64,000 nt of DNA from Lethocerus indicus (lineage: Eukaryota > Arthropoda > Insecta > Hemiptera > Belostomatidae), in contig JACDQD010000006.1 in assembly GCA_019843655.1 (NCBI GenBank), positions 11,524,034 through 11,588,033 on the forward strand, read 5' to 3'. A model generated the notes under the pieces. The model was not told the DNA's origin. It did not search any database and saw nothing but the letters and a program-made list of their open reading frames with translations. Shown here in pieces: positions 38,939 through 53,076 of the stretch (the first letter of the stretch is position 1; each line of letters begins with the position of its first letter). The translations under genes were made by a program, and so were the position numbers.

Positions 38939-41900
38939 TGGGCGAGGTCGGGGAGTGACTGTTGGCTTGTATTGATTGTGTGTGGTGCCGCCCTGTATCC
39001 CTTGCTGCATCTTGGGAAACCACCCCCCCCACCTCCGGCTGTTCGTATTTTACTCTGGGGAAGGGAGGAGCCCCATTGTATCCGGTAATACGCCCTTGGA
39101 AGGCCTTTATCTTCGTTCAACGGAGCCATTATCGCCTCGTGTTCGGATCGCTGGTGGAGGTTGCTCCCCGACCGTCATTGACCTCGCCCGAAGGGACCTG
39201 TCTCTGTTTTAAGTCACGACATGTGAGAACACCACTGCACCGACAGTCAGCGGCTCAAGCGTCGCTAACTACAAAAGTATTTCAAACAATCGCAAGTTAT
39301 ATGCGTCGGGTGGAATATACTAGAAGAAGCTAAAGAAAAAATATTCATAATTGGCTTCATTTATTCGGACGAAATTCGGTCTTTCCTAGTCTATTGGGAT
39401 CTCAGTTTATTAACCAAAGCGCTACTCTCCGAATATTGTGTAATCTACATAAAGAGAATGAAATTGATTAGAATAATACATTTATTGGATTAATTTGTAG
39501 ATAAAAAACTCCCCCGCGAACTGCCATATAGGCCCTAGGTCTGCACTGTAGTGTCGACCCCTGCACTAGATTGTCGTTATTACATCAGTTGGTTGAGTGT
39601 AATTTTGCACTAATATAATAGAGTGGACAGAACAGTAACAAGTAATTTGCCGTTTCATCCGATACCAATTTCTGTTTTAATTAAGTTCCAAATTCCAATG
39701 CTCCAACTCCGCCTCATTGAGGAGAGATCGAATTGTTCGTGATCGATTTCATTTCATTAATGCAAGTGGGCAAAGTTATGTAGTTAGGAAACTGAGTTTA
39801 ACCTCCGTTTGTAACCCTAAAACTGGAGGACTGTTATTTATTGTTCCCTGGTGCAGCTTAATAGAGAGATAATTTGCACAACATGATTGAACTTTATTTC
39901 TGAAGTGAATGTCAAGCAAAAGGGGCATTTCACATTTTATTAGAAAATTAGTGACCAGTTATAAGAAGTTCGTTCTGAACATTTTTCTCGTAGAAAATAT
40001 TTTTTCGATTTATTTTAGTTTTATTTACGATGTCTAATCATATCACTTTCTCTATAATTTTGTGAAAATTATAATAGAATAATAGGTAATTAAACAAAAT
40101 TGTTTTCCCAGCTACTTGTTTAATACTTTCTATCTTAAGCCAGAATGCATTGTGTTAAAATTAATTCCCATTCGAAAATTAAATCTTCGTTTTCAGGCGA
40201 AGGCTATACTTTCCTTTTGAACCGACGCTGTCCATTACTTTCCCTTTTGTTCAGAACAGTAATCCAGACTTGCTGTTGGTTTAGTGTTTAATTGGCGGTG
40301 CTCAATTTCACTCTTGGTTTCGAGTGACCAACTTTTGTCCGTTGCTGTGTATATATTTGTGTCCGCTTGTCAGCCGCACGACACACCACAGTGTGCGGCA
40401 ATAAAAGCGAGGAAACGCGGGATTACATCGGCGGGCCCCCAAAACACACTGTCCGACCATAAATCATCCCTCTCTCCCCTTACAGTCTCCACCCCCTCTA
40501 TTCACAAATCTCAACCCCTGACCTAAGCACTGAACTTAGTACAGAACCCCATGCCATGTTTATATGTCCCCAACTTCGTATATATATATTTATACATTTA
40601 TTTATTGTGTTACTTAACACAACAGAACACTTCACTACCTCGGAATCTTATTGACTGTAGCAAATATACGAAAACAGTCTATCTATTACGAAATTTGTAA
40701 ATGTTCAGTTGATGATTGAATACAGTGTGCCATAAATTTACGCTCCCGACGATTTCTCCTTGTCGCGGAACCGGGAGAAGGAATTACCTGGCGTTTTTAC
40801 CCCCGTGGTAATCAGATAAGCGGGTGAAACGAGGTTGTAATTCGTAGCAAAAATTAAATGTCCTCGTTGAGTCTGTCCGGCACCGTGTAATTTGGACCGT
40901 ACCCCCCTCCATCCCAGCCATCCACCTCCCTCCGGCCCTCTCTCCCGAGTGTTTTGCAACGTGATCCCGGCCTTATTGTGCTCCGTGCTCCCGCATGAGG
41001 GCCCTCCTACCCCCGGCCCCGCCCAAGGTCTTATTATATAAATTTCCGCCGCGGAGAAACACGATAACTGTAGATAATCCGGCGGGAGCAGCTCGTGTAA
41101 TCCTGCACTGTTTTGTCCGAGTCCCGCCCCCCCGTCCTCCCCCCGGGGCTCCAGTTTCAGGTTTGGTCCCGGTAGAAGCGAGACGCGACGTTTGAGAAAC
41201 CCGATTTTCTGCCTTTGAGCGTTCCCGCTTTGAAAATGTGCCTCGCGTCCGCTCAAATTATAGGGTTTGCACCTCCGTATATTCTATCTGTTTTTAAAAT
41301 CTGTCCGTAATGTCGATGATACTACTGAAATAACTTTTTTACCGTAGGTTTCGTGTGTTTCCTGGAATTATAATTCATCCAGAGCATTACTTCGGTTACA
41401 GTAATAATATGTGGAAAATTAACGATGCATTACTGTATTGATAAATTATACAGTCCGCATTCATCCGCCTTATCACATGTTAGCAGACTCTCTCGTTTAA
41501 TTGCTCAACTCAGTTGTATTTCTGCTGAGATTAATCTAGATTTAACCTAAATGTGTTAAGTGTCGACGAACTAGTAATAATTTCTTTGTTTGTCGCGGGG
41601 ACTCGTCTGTTATGTGGGGGTAATCGGGATAGTATGTTTCCCTTCTAAGAATACTAATATAATTGATACTTACTATTGATCAATTTAATTGTATTATAGT
41701 GGTATCCACGGAACTTGATTATGTCAGGAAATATATACGCCTTGGAGATTGAAAATTAACTTTCAACGTTAGTCCTGGTATTTAGGGAGCAGATTTCCAC
41801 TGGAGGATAGGAATGGTCGCATAATTAATGCTTTTTGCCAGCGGCTCGAGCAGTTTCGCAATTACATTCAATTATTTAAAAGAAAATGTAATCGTTGCAG

Positions 41901-42968
41901 TGTTGAGAGATGTTATCTTTCTCTTCGCGCGTTCCCATCCGCGTGGGAAGACGATTTTTAAAAATATGATTTTGAAAACTAGATTAAGGTAAATCCACGC
42001 CAAGAGAAACAAGTAATATTTTAAAAAACTTTTCACCGGGCATACTCTTTTATAGCTTACTTTGTACTTGGAATCGCTGATAAATTCAACAACCTCAAAA
42101 GGATAAAATATGTTGTTCATGAGAGTTGTTTAAAGGTCAATAAAGTCGGTTTAGAAAATTACAGAGGACGGAGATTTATGTAAGAGTTCCAATTCTGAAA
42201 TAAATGCTGAATTACGGACATTTACCCCTCTACATCACGATGTATAGCTATCTCCCGTACATTATCTGCTGTGTTAATCGTTTTTTTTTGTGAATTAATG
42301 CCTCCCTCCGCAGTATCGACCTGGTTTTACTAACGCTTCGACCGGGCTCGGACCGTAACCCCGCTTTCTACGCGACTTGAAAAATCAGTTTCCAATTCAG
42401 TTTTTGTTGAATCTGGTTAAGATCGCCCCCGGGAGTTTTATTTTCGAATCTCTCCACACTGATGATGAACAGCAGCACAGTCAGATTGCCAGTCAAAAAC
42501 GATAACAAACCGCTTTTATTTTCCCGAACTGCGCGAAAATAATTAAATCGTGGCAATATGCTGGATCCAGGATTCCGTCGGGAGTGCACGTACTCGTCTT
42601 TTTCGAGTAGCTATTCAATATAGTGAACAATTTAGTGTAATTTGATGGGAGATAAAGCTCGCGCAGGGGGTCCAATTAAATACTTGCCATTCTCATTTCT
42701 CAACATTGTTTCTTGTCTTGTGTTAAATCTCATACATTTAAATAGAAATAATTATATCGAAATTGTAATATACGTAAGCTTGTGTAAATACATACGCCTC
42801 CCCTCGTAATATGGCCCTCCCTCCAAGACCCCGCAGGGTATAACAGAGATGGACTGGTATATGTGTCCAGCGTCCACGGGTCCTGCTCATATTACATACA
42901 GAACAATTATTAGTATTTTTAGTAATTTTATGGAATTAGGCCATATTTGTGTATGCTCTGATTTGCAG

Positions 42969-42990
42969 AATGTATTAACGTTAATACATT
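42969..42990. repeat. Perfect 22-bp palindrome
   Basis: The left arm AATGTATTAAC is followed at once by its exact reverse complement, with no spacer. It lies 33 bp before the (TC)31 microsatellite. Possible cruciform or symmetric protein site; no known consensus recognised. Confidence 0.9.
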
Positions 42991-43020
42991 AATGGGTCGG
43001 TGGTGTCGAAAATGCGTATT

Positions 43021-43023
<3 letters not shown>

Positions 43024-43085
<62 letters not shown>
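43024..43085. repeat. (TC)31 microsatellite
   Basis: An uninterrupted TC dinucleotide run of 62 bases, bounded by TAT on the left and ACAAA on the right. Such mirror-symmetric polypyrimidine can form triplex DNA. Confidence 0.98.
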
Positions 43086-43088
<3 letters not shown>

Positions 43089-43865
43089 AATATTTTCTCA
43101 TTCAATCTGTTTCAGCGGATAATTATTCCGGTCGTGTATTTGTCGGGCTGACAAATTAATTGGTTTAACCGTTTTTTTAAAAGGGACTAATTAATAGCCT
43201 AAACGGAGTATTAAATGCGGGCGGTGTTCAGAGGTTGGGGGTGGGAGCATTATGCTCGCGAATTGGAAAAGCGGTCCGAGTTAAATTACCGGTTGGGTCG
43301 TCCCCGATAATTTGTTGCGCCCCAGATAGGAGGACCACTCTCTGTTTCATTCCAGACTGGAGAGAAACGTACGTTTTTGTGCTCGGTCGGCTGCAAACCA
43401 AATTTGCCACTGTACCAGTTTATTTATTTCATTGTTTGCCTCTTCCCCAACGAATAAATTGAATGCTATTATTTGCCATATTTAGTTTTTCTATTCACGC
43501 CAATTTTGAGATCTACACGGCCTAGTGATTTATGGTTTGCTTAGTCTTAAAATTATCCAAAATCCAATGGGTAAAATAAACATTTTTTGCCGGTTACCAA
43601 TTGCGCTTTATAGGCAAAGATGATATTTAAAACACAGTTACAATTTTACTCCTTACTTTTCAAATAAAATAGTTCTCATTGTCTCAAATACACTTTTTCC
43701 TTTTTAATGCTTCTTAATTCCAATTAAGGTTTTCCTTTTAGTCTCCTTCCTGCTCTACTGCAGTTTCTTGGGAGCTGAAGTACATTAGGTGCATTTAGCC
43801 TTGTCCAAGCCTAGACTTGGTGGTTTGGCCTTTTGCTAAATCAATTTCGACTATTCGCCATGCTA

Positions 43866-43892
43866 ACGTGTGTGCGCGTGCGTGCGTGCGTG
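43866..43892. repeat. Alternating purine-pyrimidine (GTGC) tract, Z-DNA type
   Basis: Twenty-seven bases strictly alternate purine and pyrimidine, made of GT, GC and repeated GTGC units, ending in TGGGG. This is the sequence class that favours left-handed Z-DNA. Confidence 0.85.
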
Positions 43893-45527
43893 GGGCATCC
43901 TGTTTGCCCTGTCGCTGCACTTTTACTGTTTGACAGAAAAAAAGCGAAATTTATGAGAGTACGTATTTTTTATTGGTGTTGAAACAAGCAGAACAACAGG
44001 AATAGGGCAGAGTTACGACGACGATCGTTTTCTTACTTAACTGCTTAGCTGCCCCTCTTTTAGGAGGACATGAAATGTCCGTTCGCCTAGTATATGACCT
44101 TTTCGCTACTTTAAGACGGGGGCTTTTTTATTTGACGCTCCGGGAAATTAGGAACCGCAGTAAGACTTTGGAGTCTGGCGTTTATAAGAAAACTGCCCGC
44201 AAATCGATTACAAAACCCGCACGTATTCTTTTGGGCTCCTTAAAATATTGAGAGACTTATTCTCCACCATTTAACATTACAACTAGGCAAGTTTCATAAA
44301 TATCCTGGTAATACTTACTTTCACATTCTCAAAATCCAACTTCTAGTTAGTATGTTTACAATTACATTAAATTTAGACTTGTATTAAGTGACATTAATTT
44401 GGGGTTATTCCAGCTGTGCAGCTAAGGTAAATTACAACCTAAAAATTTCAGGCAGTATATTCTCCAAGTATATGATTCTCAATTTAACATTTGATTATAG
44501 CCATCTACGTGTTTTCTCCATATAGATTTATTCTACATACTGTGGGGATTATAAACGGGACGATAAATGCGTGCAACGTTTCTCCGTACGTCTGTTCTGA
44601 AACGATTCCTTTTTTGACGATACCCTAAGCAACATATATTTTACACGAGGCGCAATTCAAACGTTTACGAGATTTCGGAAAAGTATGAAGAGGCCGAAGG
44701 AAAAGAGACGAACCGTAAATTCCGCGAGGATTTTGTGGCACATGGCATTTATAGCTTCTTTATGTCAAGACATAACATTCCGACGAAGATAACATTTTCA
44801 CAATGACAATTGTCGATACGTATTTCCTATTTCTTCTGTAAAACAAGTGAATTATTTTATTCCCCTCGATATTTCCAGCGATTAACGAGGTTGAGCGTTG
44901 AATTTGTGTAAATTCAACCGTAGTCCCACTTATTACTTTTCGATCGTAATAGGTGTCGCTGACGGAAACATACTTCGTAGTAATGCCTGTACCAGTACCC
45001 CAGAGGTGTACAGAACAATTACCCTGTAAGATATAGCACAAGTACTAAGGTATTAACAGTGCATTCCTGAGAGTTGTCATCCCTGAGGGGTGACTTGTCC
45101 AGTCGGGTGGGAGGGCGCTCTTGAACGAATGAAATACAAATATCTCTCCCCTTTTAGCAATACCATTCGACGTCGATTCAGAAAACTGCGACGGGACATT
45201 CCGCCCCGACTTAACCCAACAGTGGACTTTTGCGGTAAAAGTTGGATATGGTGTGCGCGGTTGGAACGGGTGGGGGAGTTCTTCTCTCCCCACCCCCGGG
45301 TCTGTTGTTTACCCCGGCCCTTCGGCCGCTCCTTTTGTTCTCGTGGTCGGAGCCGGCACCGATGTACAATTGTCAACTCCGTGTTTCGGCCGGCCTTTTG
45401 ATGAAACACTTTTACCGGCTCCAGTGAGAGTTGTGTGCGGTCACCACCCCTCTCGCCGTTTTCAACAACCGGCCCCCTCCTCCTCCAAGGTGAATTATTG
45501 CGTCGCCTGCTTTGCCACAGTTGTCAG

Positions 45528-45652
45528 ATTCTTCAACTTTAGACCGGCTCATTTCCTGGGTATGAACTGTGTACCATAATTATTTTATTTATGACCAATT
45601 CACATTAACATCTAACCTGTAAACATGAAATTCTTCAACTTTCGACCGGCTC
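45528..45652 (+). repeat. Pair of 23-bp direct repeats, one mismatch
   Basis: ATTCTTCAACTTT, then A or C, then GACCGGCTC occurs at 45528-45550 and again at 45630-45652, 102 bp apart. A shorter ACCGGCTC also lies near 45415. Spacer sequences do not look alike. Confidence 0.85.
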
Positions 45653-48600
45653 CGTATAGAACATGACAGTAATATGTGTCTAATTGTATCTTCCTACAGT
45701 ATGGCTGGTGACATTGGTTATAGCCACCATATTTCCAACCTGGGAACAGGTACTTAAGGCATCCAATCATTCGAAGTATTACTTACAACTTAGATCATAC
45801 AGTGCACACATGCCTCACATTATTTAGGTTATTGACGAAAGGGGCAATATATATCTTGATTATTTCGATTGATGCTCAGATAATTCCTGAACACTTTAAA
45901 GAACGTAATCTCAATTGTTTTCGGCCCAGTTATTGTATACCCTAACTGAGTTTTTCTTCATTAGATAAAGAGCGCGTGCTGTCATTGCAAACAATTTGTT
46001 TCTTTATCAATCAACGAGTGATACTTTTTATTGTTGACAGTTGCCACAGTTTGTTTCTTGTTGATAGCGTTGGCCAGAATTGTATCACCGAACGATAATT
46101 TACCCCAATTATAACGTGCTCCGGTTCATCGTGAAGGAATGTTGTCGGTTTTCTTAATCGGACGGCCCTGACCCCGAATTAACATTTTTACCCTCCCGAT
46201 AGCGATTAAATAATATTGGACGCATGTTTAAGCGCCAACGTGAGTGTGTGTTTGTGAAAGTGGTGGTCGAATAAGTCTCATTACGTTGTGGAGACTATAA
46301 GAATGTGTATGGTGGAATCTGTGCTAAGTATTGCAAAGGCGTTATTTGCGAACTCTGATTATACTGACCCCCCCCCACCACCTCTTTAAGCTAGCGTTTT
46401 CGCCGTTAAAATTAAATCTTAAATGCAGCCCTCTCCTCTGTTTTTGTACTCGCAATTGTGCCCAATAGATTCTGCGGTACGCAGCAGTTTAATCGGGCTG
46501 AAGATCAAATGCTAGAAGAATGATTCCTCGAACCGCGGAAATTTTCGTTTGATCACTTTCAAATAGGGCAGATAGGCTTAATTGAGCCGGTCCCTTTTGC
46601 CGTTCGGACTTCAATAACCTTTAAAAATCATTCCCCCATCTGAATGACCCGTGTGTATGCGTGAGAGTTATTGGAGGGGGTTGGTGGGTTGATTATCCCG
46701 CTGGCGATGGGGTCGCGCTTGTAATTGATTACACCTGTTTGTTGTAGCGCCCGGGAGAGAGATCGACACCCGACGACAAAGCCGAACCCCCGGGCCACCT
46801 AAACATTGTTGTTACCTCTACCGTGTCAGAGCCCCCTCCAACCCCCAATCATTCTATACCGTGAACCTTGTACCGTTATTAAACTCTGCTCGGGTCATTT
46901 TTCAAGAACGGACCTCTATTTCCCATCGGGTATTATTAAACGCTTATTGATACTGTGGCAGTAAAGCGCTAATCGCCGGTTAATTTATAATCAGTGTATC
47001 ATGTACTTGGTACCAGATAATTTCCTAGACAGTGGCCAGATAATATATATATTATTCTTTATAATATCCCAGTAGTGTTGGTTATATATTATATATTAAA
47101 TATATGAAATGCGCAGGAGCCTTAAATCAAGTACTTTCGATAGACTGGGTAATGTAGATTTCGAAGTGGATGGGACAGAAACGGGCTGGAACATAAATTT
47201 CAACTGGTGAACCTTTTTGTATTCTGCTCCAAGAAATAAAGACGAAAAAAGGAAGGAGTCGAGACTTCTTTGGACGCACGTCCCCGATACCGCTGCCAAA
47301 TCAGTTTCTTTCATGTTTCCAAGGAAAATCTATTCGGAAATGAAATCTCATCGATTGATGGAAACACGAATATATATCGGTGCTGTTTAGTATTACTGTC
47401 CAATCAGTGGTTGCTTATCGCCCAGCAAAAAAATATGTCTCCATAAAAAACCGAATTCCAGATTGGTGGAGATTGGGCTGGAGCGAAGACATAAATTTGA
47501 TAACACAGCAACACTTTATGCGGAAATTGGTACGAGGTTTAATGGGCTTTACGCAACATCGGAGATGAGATAATATTTTTCCGTTCAATTTGATGGGTTA
47601 TGCAGGGCCGATTGATTTTTCGCCATTATGATGTTCCGATTGCTCCTTTTGAAATTTTGGTTCGTGAAATTAAAATTGTTAATCTTGGATGTATCCTCTT
47701 GGAATGTGCAAGCTGAGGACAGTGAGTAAGTTACGTTGTTATCTTATCTGATTCAAGAGTCGTATCGCGTAATAGATGCAGGGTAGGATTTGCCTCTTAA
47801 TCGCACTTAAACCATTGCAGTATTTTTCGGATTTTTAAATTAAAAACAACATGTTAAACAGCGCTTTGATTAATCCGCGATATAATTCAACTAAATGATT
47901 ACGACTGTAGGAAATTTATAATTGCAATTAAGTATGGTAATTTTTCTTTTGAATTTAATTTCTTTTAATTTTGTTAGTCGTGACCTCAATTTTTACGTAC
48001 AATATTTTGACAATGACAATATTTCGACTGTGGCGAAAAGTCGAAACCCTTCTAGCGTGGAGTTGTGTTGGAGTTAAATACCGGCCGCTCAGATTAGTAT
48101 ATATAATAAGTAGAATTCACCAGTGCCAACCGAGATTCGGTATCGCCACTCGATTGTTCAACGTTATCTTCTATGCGTTGAGTGGGAGGAATTTGAATTT
48201 TCCAGCGAGGGATCGTTATCGTTCCATTAAAACTGTGGGGGTTCATCACGAGGAAACCATCTTTAATTACTCTGTATTAATAATGCCCGCATCTGGTGAA
48301 AACGCATTAGACGCTATCTGAGTTGGTACGCGGAGGAAAGTGGAAGAGACGACGAAGGCAATTAAAAGTAAACTTACCTCCCTCGCCTGACAACTACCGT
48401 TTGAAATAATCATGCGAAAATGAAAGGTGAACCGGATGGCCATTATTCCCAGTCTGCTATTCAGTGATAGTTCGAACAATCGTTGGCTGACATCTGTCAT
48501 TTTCAACTGGGCGATCGCCCACATTTTCCTTTTACCACTGAAAGAGATCCTCCCGTGTTGAAGAGTTCAAGTTATACGAATTTGGACTTTTCCTGTTGCT

Positions 48601-50896
48601 TTTGTATTTTTGTACGCTAATACTTTGCAAATTACACTCAAAATCACATATTTTTCATAGTTAATCCTTTAAATTCAATTAAACTAATACTTGACGGATA
48701 GGAATCTAATGGAATATATGTAATTCGGCAACAAGTTTTCTAGGACAAAACGTACGTGAGTAGGAGAAAATTGAAATCCTCCTCTGTAGTAGGGGGAGGA
48801 GGGTATAATTTGAGGTTTCATCTCATGTGCCCGTCAACTATTTCAATTATCTTATCGTTCAATTATCTTTTAATGAAAATTCTTTCCTTAAGAAGCGCCT
48901 CTATGAATAAATATCGCACGCGCACAAGTTTACGCCATGGAATTGTGAAAATACCTTCTGCGCTAAACTGGGCCAAGCATTCTCTCATTACTGCTGTGTG
49001 TCTCTGGTTGCACACAGGAGACAGTCATCGCTAATATTCAATTATGATCGTACATTCGATTTTTAAGCAGGCATGAGAGGAAAACTTTCACTCGTGCCAA
49101 TCGAAACACGAACCGACGAGGAAATGAACTAAAAAACCCCAATAATGTTATTATCCCCCGAATTTTTATTTGGGATTTTATATTTATTTTCGAGTAGTAA
49201 CAACATTGTATTGAGATTTAGGCGGGGAAATTATTCCCTTGCGAATGTGTCGGAGTCACAACCGTCTCAAGTATTGTTTTCACTTAGCACTACATTTCTT
49301 TTTCAACTGCTCGAAGCTGGAAGGGCGATAAGTTTGTTAACTATGGAGGAAAAAAACTCTTTGAAACAAACTTCAGACTTTACATTCAGCAGGTTTCTTT
49401 GTCTTCACGCAGTGTTGCTTCGTTCATAATCAGGAACGGGGTTTCACTCGTTACCCTTTCGTACGGTTCACCGCATACGTGGGGGGCGCGTCTGTCTCTT
49501 ATTCCATTCCACAGCCACGCTTTTACAAATACAAATTACATTGTGGCTAGCTTATGGGCGAAAAAATTAAATTGTTTAAATTGGTAATATCAAATCGCCC
49601 TTGCGTTATATGGTTTCATTTATAGTAATTTCCGTTTCATCTCGAGACATTTATCGAAGGTTGTCGAGTTGTTGGGACCGATAACTATCTGATTCATATT
49701 AAATATAAGTCATTTAATAAGGCTTTATAATTTTCTACATCGAAAAACTGTCCTTGTATTATACACTAACAATCCAACCTCCTTCGATTTTTGGTTTCCT
49801 CTCGCTTACAGAGAGAGCTGTTATCGGCTGCTCTTCCTTAGTATATCTGAACATATCTAAATTTACTTGTATCGATTGCTGATGATTTATTATTAGCCAT
49901 ATGTGCACCGAGTAACAAACTCCTAGACTCTTACCAATCTCATTCTAGCTTCCACCATAACGTTCCCATTTTATCCCGCCTATTCTAATTTCTAACTACA
50001 ATCTTTCTCCCTGTCTAAACATACAATCACCCTTGCAATTGTCTATCTTGTTAGGAGGTTTCGCTGCTTGCCATCTTCATCGCGGTGTTCCGTCGTTAAT
50101 ATAGAGGTTGTGCATATCAGCTGCCGATGAAACCAGCCTGTCAATTTGCTGTCACTCACTACATTGTTACTACCCGGACGTATTGCAGACAGGATGCTAC
50201 TGGCAAATTGATCTATCTTGAGACTAAATTGGCACATGTTGGCAGAAAATCAGAAGGATGATAATATTCACAAACTTCGCGAAACTTAAATCATAAATGA
50301 AGATAATAGATTTGTTTTCTTATTAGTTTTTAGCTATTTGTGTAGCTTACAATGTGTTTTGATGTTGCCATGTTCAGACATTCCGTATTGTCGATCTATT
50401 TCCTTTTTCTATACTTTTATTATGATGAATATGTGGTACTATTGTTGATATTACTAAATAAAATTATTATGAATCCAAAATAAACTACTCCATATTAATG
50501 AAATTATTTAGCAGGTTTATCTAATATTGACGGTAGCCGAAACCCGACTATCACTCGTAATATTGCTGCATTCCATTTTTGCATTAAACATTTTCAGACC
50601 ATTTTCTTCCCCATTTTAAACGAGCTAAAATGTAAATTTAAAAACCTGGATTTGGTTTCGCGCATAACACCGCCTGCTGGCGGCAAATTAGCCTTGTCGC
50701 AAATTAAATGCAAATTAAATTTCGCCGAGTAATAGGCCGCGGCTAGTGTTAATATCCTCGGTCGTTTCAAGTGCGTCGGAGTCAGTTCACACAGATCCGA
50801 GACGCGGGATCGACTCCGGGTTTTGGAGCGGGATTCGCGGGCCCGAAGCCCCACAAGTGAGTTGCCGACCACCGCGTTTTGTTTCCAGGTTTTACG

Positions 50897-50917
50897 TTTT
50901 TTTTTGGGGGGGGGGGG
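50897..50917 (+). repeat. T9-G12 homopolymer junction
   Basis: Nine T are followed directly by twelve G. Prone to length error in sequencing and to polymerase slippage. Confidence 0.9.
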
Positions 50918-52270
50918 AGAGTTATCTAATCGCGACGTCCACACCCCCTAATCGATACCCGGCTGTAGCCCTATACTTTTGTAAGGGGCGTACTGTAATT
51001 CCGCAGAGACGAATTATCTCCTGATAGGGCGCACTTGTAGACTGTTAAGAAAGGAATCTGCGGGTGATAGGCCTTGACCTTGACGTAACGAGGTCTTAAA
51101 TGTGATTTGGAAGTCTTCCGCGAGTTTGATAGACTGCAATTGGATAGATTTGAGGGGTCACTTAAAATTAGTCTTCAATTGGTTAGCCTAGTTATGCGTA
51201 TATTCTGATATACGGAATTGACCCCAGCATCGCGGCCTTTTCGATCAATTGATTGAATTCCCAATTTTATAGGAGTATTGTTGATATACTTGGAGTATGC
51301 TTAATGGTTTCGCTGATATAAAAATAATAGGTATGTGACTAAAATTAATTGCGGTAAATGGTAGTACCCCTTTGGGGCAAATGACATTCTGTAAAAGCAT
51401 TCATTACAAAAGTTGTTTGTTTTGAGAAAAAAATAATACTTTTAGAACCGTTTAATATATGGTATGATGGATCTAATGTCCAACAGTTTTTATCTGAAAC
51501 GGGGTATTGAAAAATTATATTGCTGCCTCACTGAATATGTTCTTGAGTTTCCTTAACCAATTTTCAGACTTTTTAAATCCAATTTTTAATTCGATTTATC
51601 CGCTATGAATTAACATAATTTTTGTCTATTCATTGGGCGTTGAGATTCGTAATACCTTAGATTAACTAAATTGCAATGGCTGCAACTCAGATCTGGAGAT
51701 GCAGACTGAAATGTAATTATTTTAATTGTTGTCCAATTTGTTTAGGAATTGTGCCAAAACCGCCCGCAAATCAAGCCGCGACTAATATTTATGCCTCATA
51801 CGTTCTGCAGGGGAAGTTGGCCTCTCGTAAGATATTCTTGGCTTTGTTATCTCCTTCTGATCTTGGAGAGGGCAAAAAAAGAGAAAGAAATAACCCCGCG
51901 TTCCGCTTCAACAAACAGCCCTCTTTTTGATGTTAGCCAAAGTAGCTCGTAAACCGTGCAGATTTAGGGAACACAATATTACAATTCGGGTAAACCGTAA
52001 GAACATCGAAAATTTGGAACTTCGTTCCTTACTTTGCTGAAGCTGCCACGGTCGTCTTATGTAGTCGTCTAGCTTACAGATTGCCAGCTAATTCCATGAT
52101 CAGGATAGCCAGATCTTTTAGGTCCCTTTTGGTGTGAATTGGCTTTTAAAATGTTTGTTTCTGGCTCAAATTGAGCAAAACTCAATTCTTTCTCAGAAAA
52201 ATCGAGGCCCTTTTCTAACAATGCGAGGTGGACACTGCACTGCGGCTTTCTTATTCAGTTTAAGTAAGCA

Positions 52271-52340
52271 TAAAATTATATATGTAATTATATATCTAGT
52301 ATTATATATCTAATATTATATATATATATATATATTATAT
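52271..52340. repeat. AT-rich imperfect microsatellite
   Basis: Blocks of TATATAT with interruptions (CTAG, CTAA) lead into a clean (TA) run around 52316-52333. Confidence 0.85.
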
Positions 52341-53076
52341 GTGAGAGTACTTCAGGCTCGTTCGATGAAATTTTGATAAAATGTATAGAAGATCTCTTAT
52401 TAATTCCACCTCCAAATGGAGATCCACATTATTGCTGCTGTGAATAATGTTTCTTTCTTATTCCCATTTAAGAGGTACTGGTTGAGTTTGTCGGTCCGTA
52501 TATATTATTGGGCCTCGAACAGTTCTATTGGGAACCTGGCACGGTTCGGATGCAGACATTCAGGCGCCACTGAGACGTATTACGTTCAATGTGCGCATAT
52601 GCGGCCCATATTACGGTCAGCGCTTTCAACGCTGTATTGCGGTCGTATAATCGCCCCTCTGAAAGTTAAGGTTTTCTGTGGGGTAATGAGATTCGGTTAA
52701 AAAACGAATTAAAAGTCGTATAAATTATTTCACGAAAAGCGGTAAGATTTAGAACATGCGGCCAATTAAAAATGGATTAATCTTCCAATTGGTATTGAGA
52801 GGTCCATCCGTTAGCAAACCGATAATTAGTCTTTGATGCAAATATCGCGCCCAGAATCGCGTTCTGGCAGATATAAAAATTTCCGGTTTATGATAACTTA
52901 TTAGGAGTTTTGATTATAACACTTGTGATTTTTTCCTCCCATCTCTCTTTTTGTCATGCTAAAGAGGTTTGTTGTACTCGTATATCAGACGATGATACGC
53001 CGATATCCCAAAATTAACGGCCCATGGTATATTAACGCTATGTTACTAGGAAACCGGTCTAGTCGCAGGCCAGACA

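Larger units (their letters stand above)
33001..43023. other. Non-coding stretch with GC-rich islands, no gene seen
   Basis: Contains pyrimidine-skewed GC-rich islands (33540-33740, 36130-36290, 40900-41180), a G-quadruplex-type sequence at 38909-38942 and palindromes at 34861-34880 and 42969-42990. Two longer ORFs (37433-36885 and 41256-40738, minus strand) lack any domain or exon signature and are not called. Confidence 0.5.

Noticed and set aside
40738..41256. Minus-strand ORF of 172 codons
   Set aside because: Lies in a C-rich island where stop codons are rare by composition; Gly/Pro/Arg-rich with no family match.
43024..43085. CRISPR-like or other spaced array
   Set aside because: A plain dinucleotide microsatellite; no spaced repeats were found in the window and the genome is eukaryotic.
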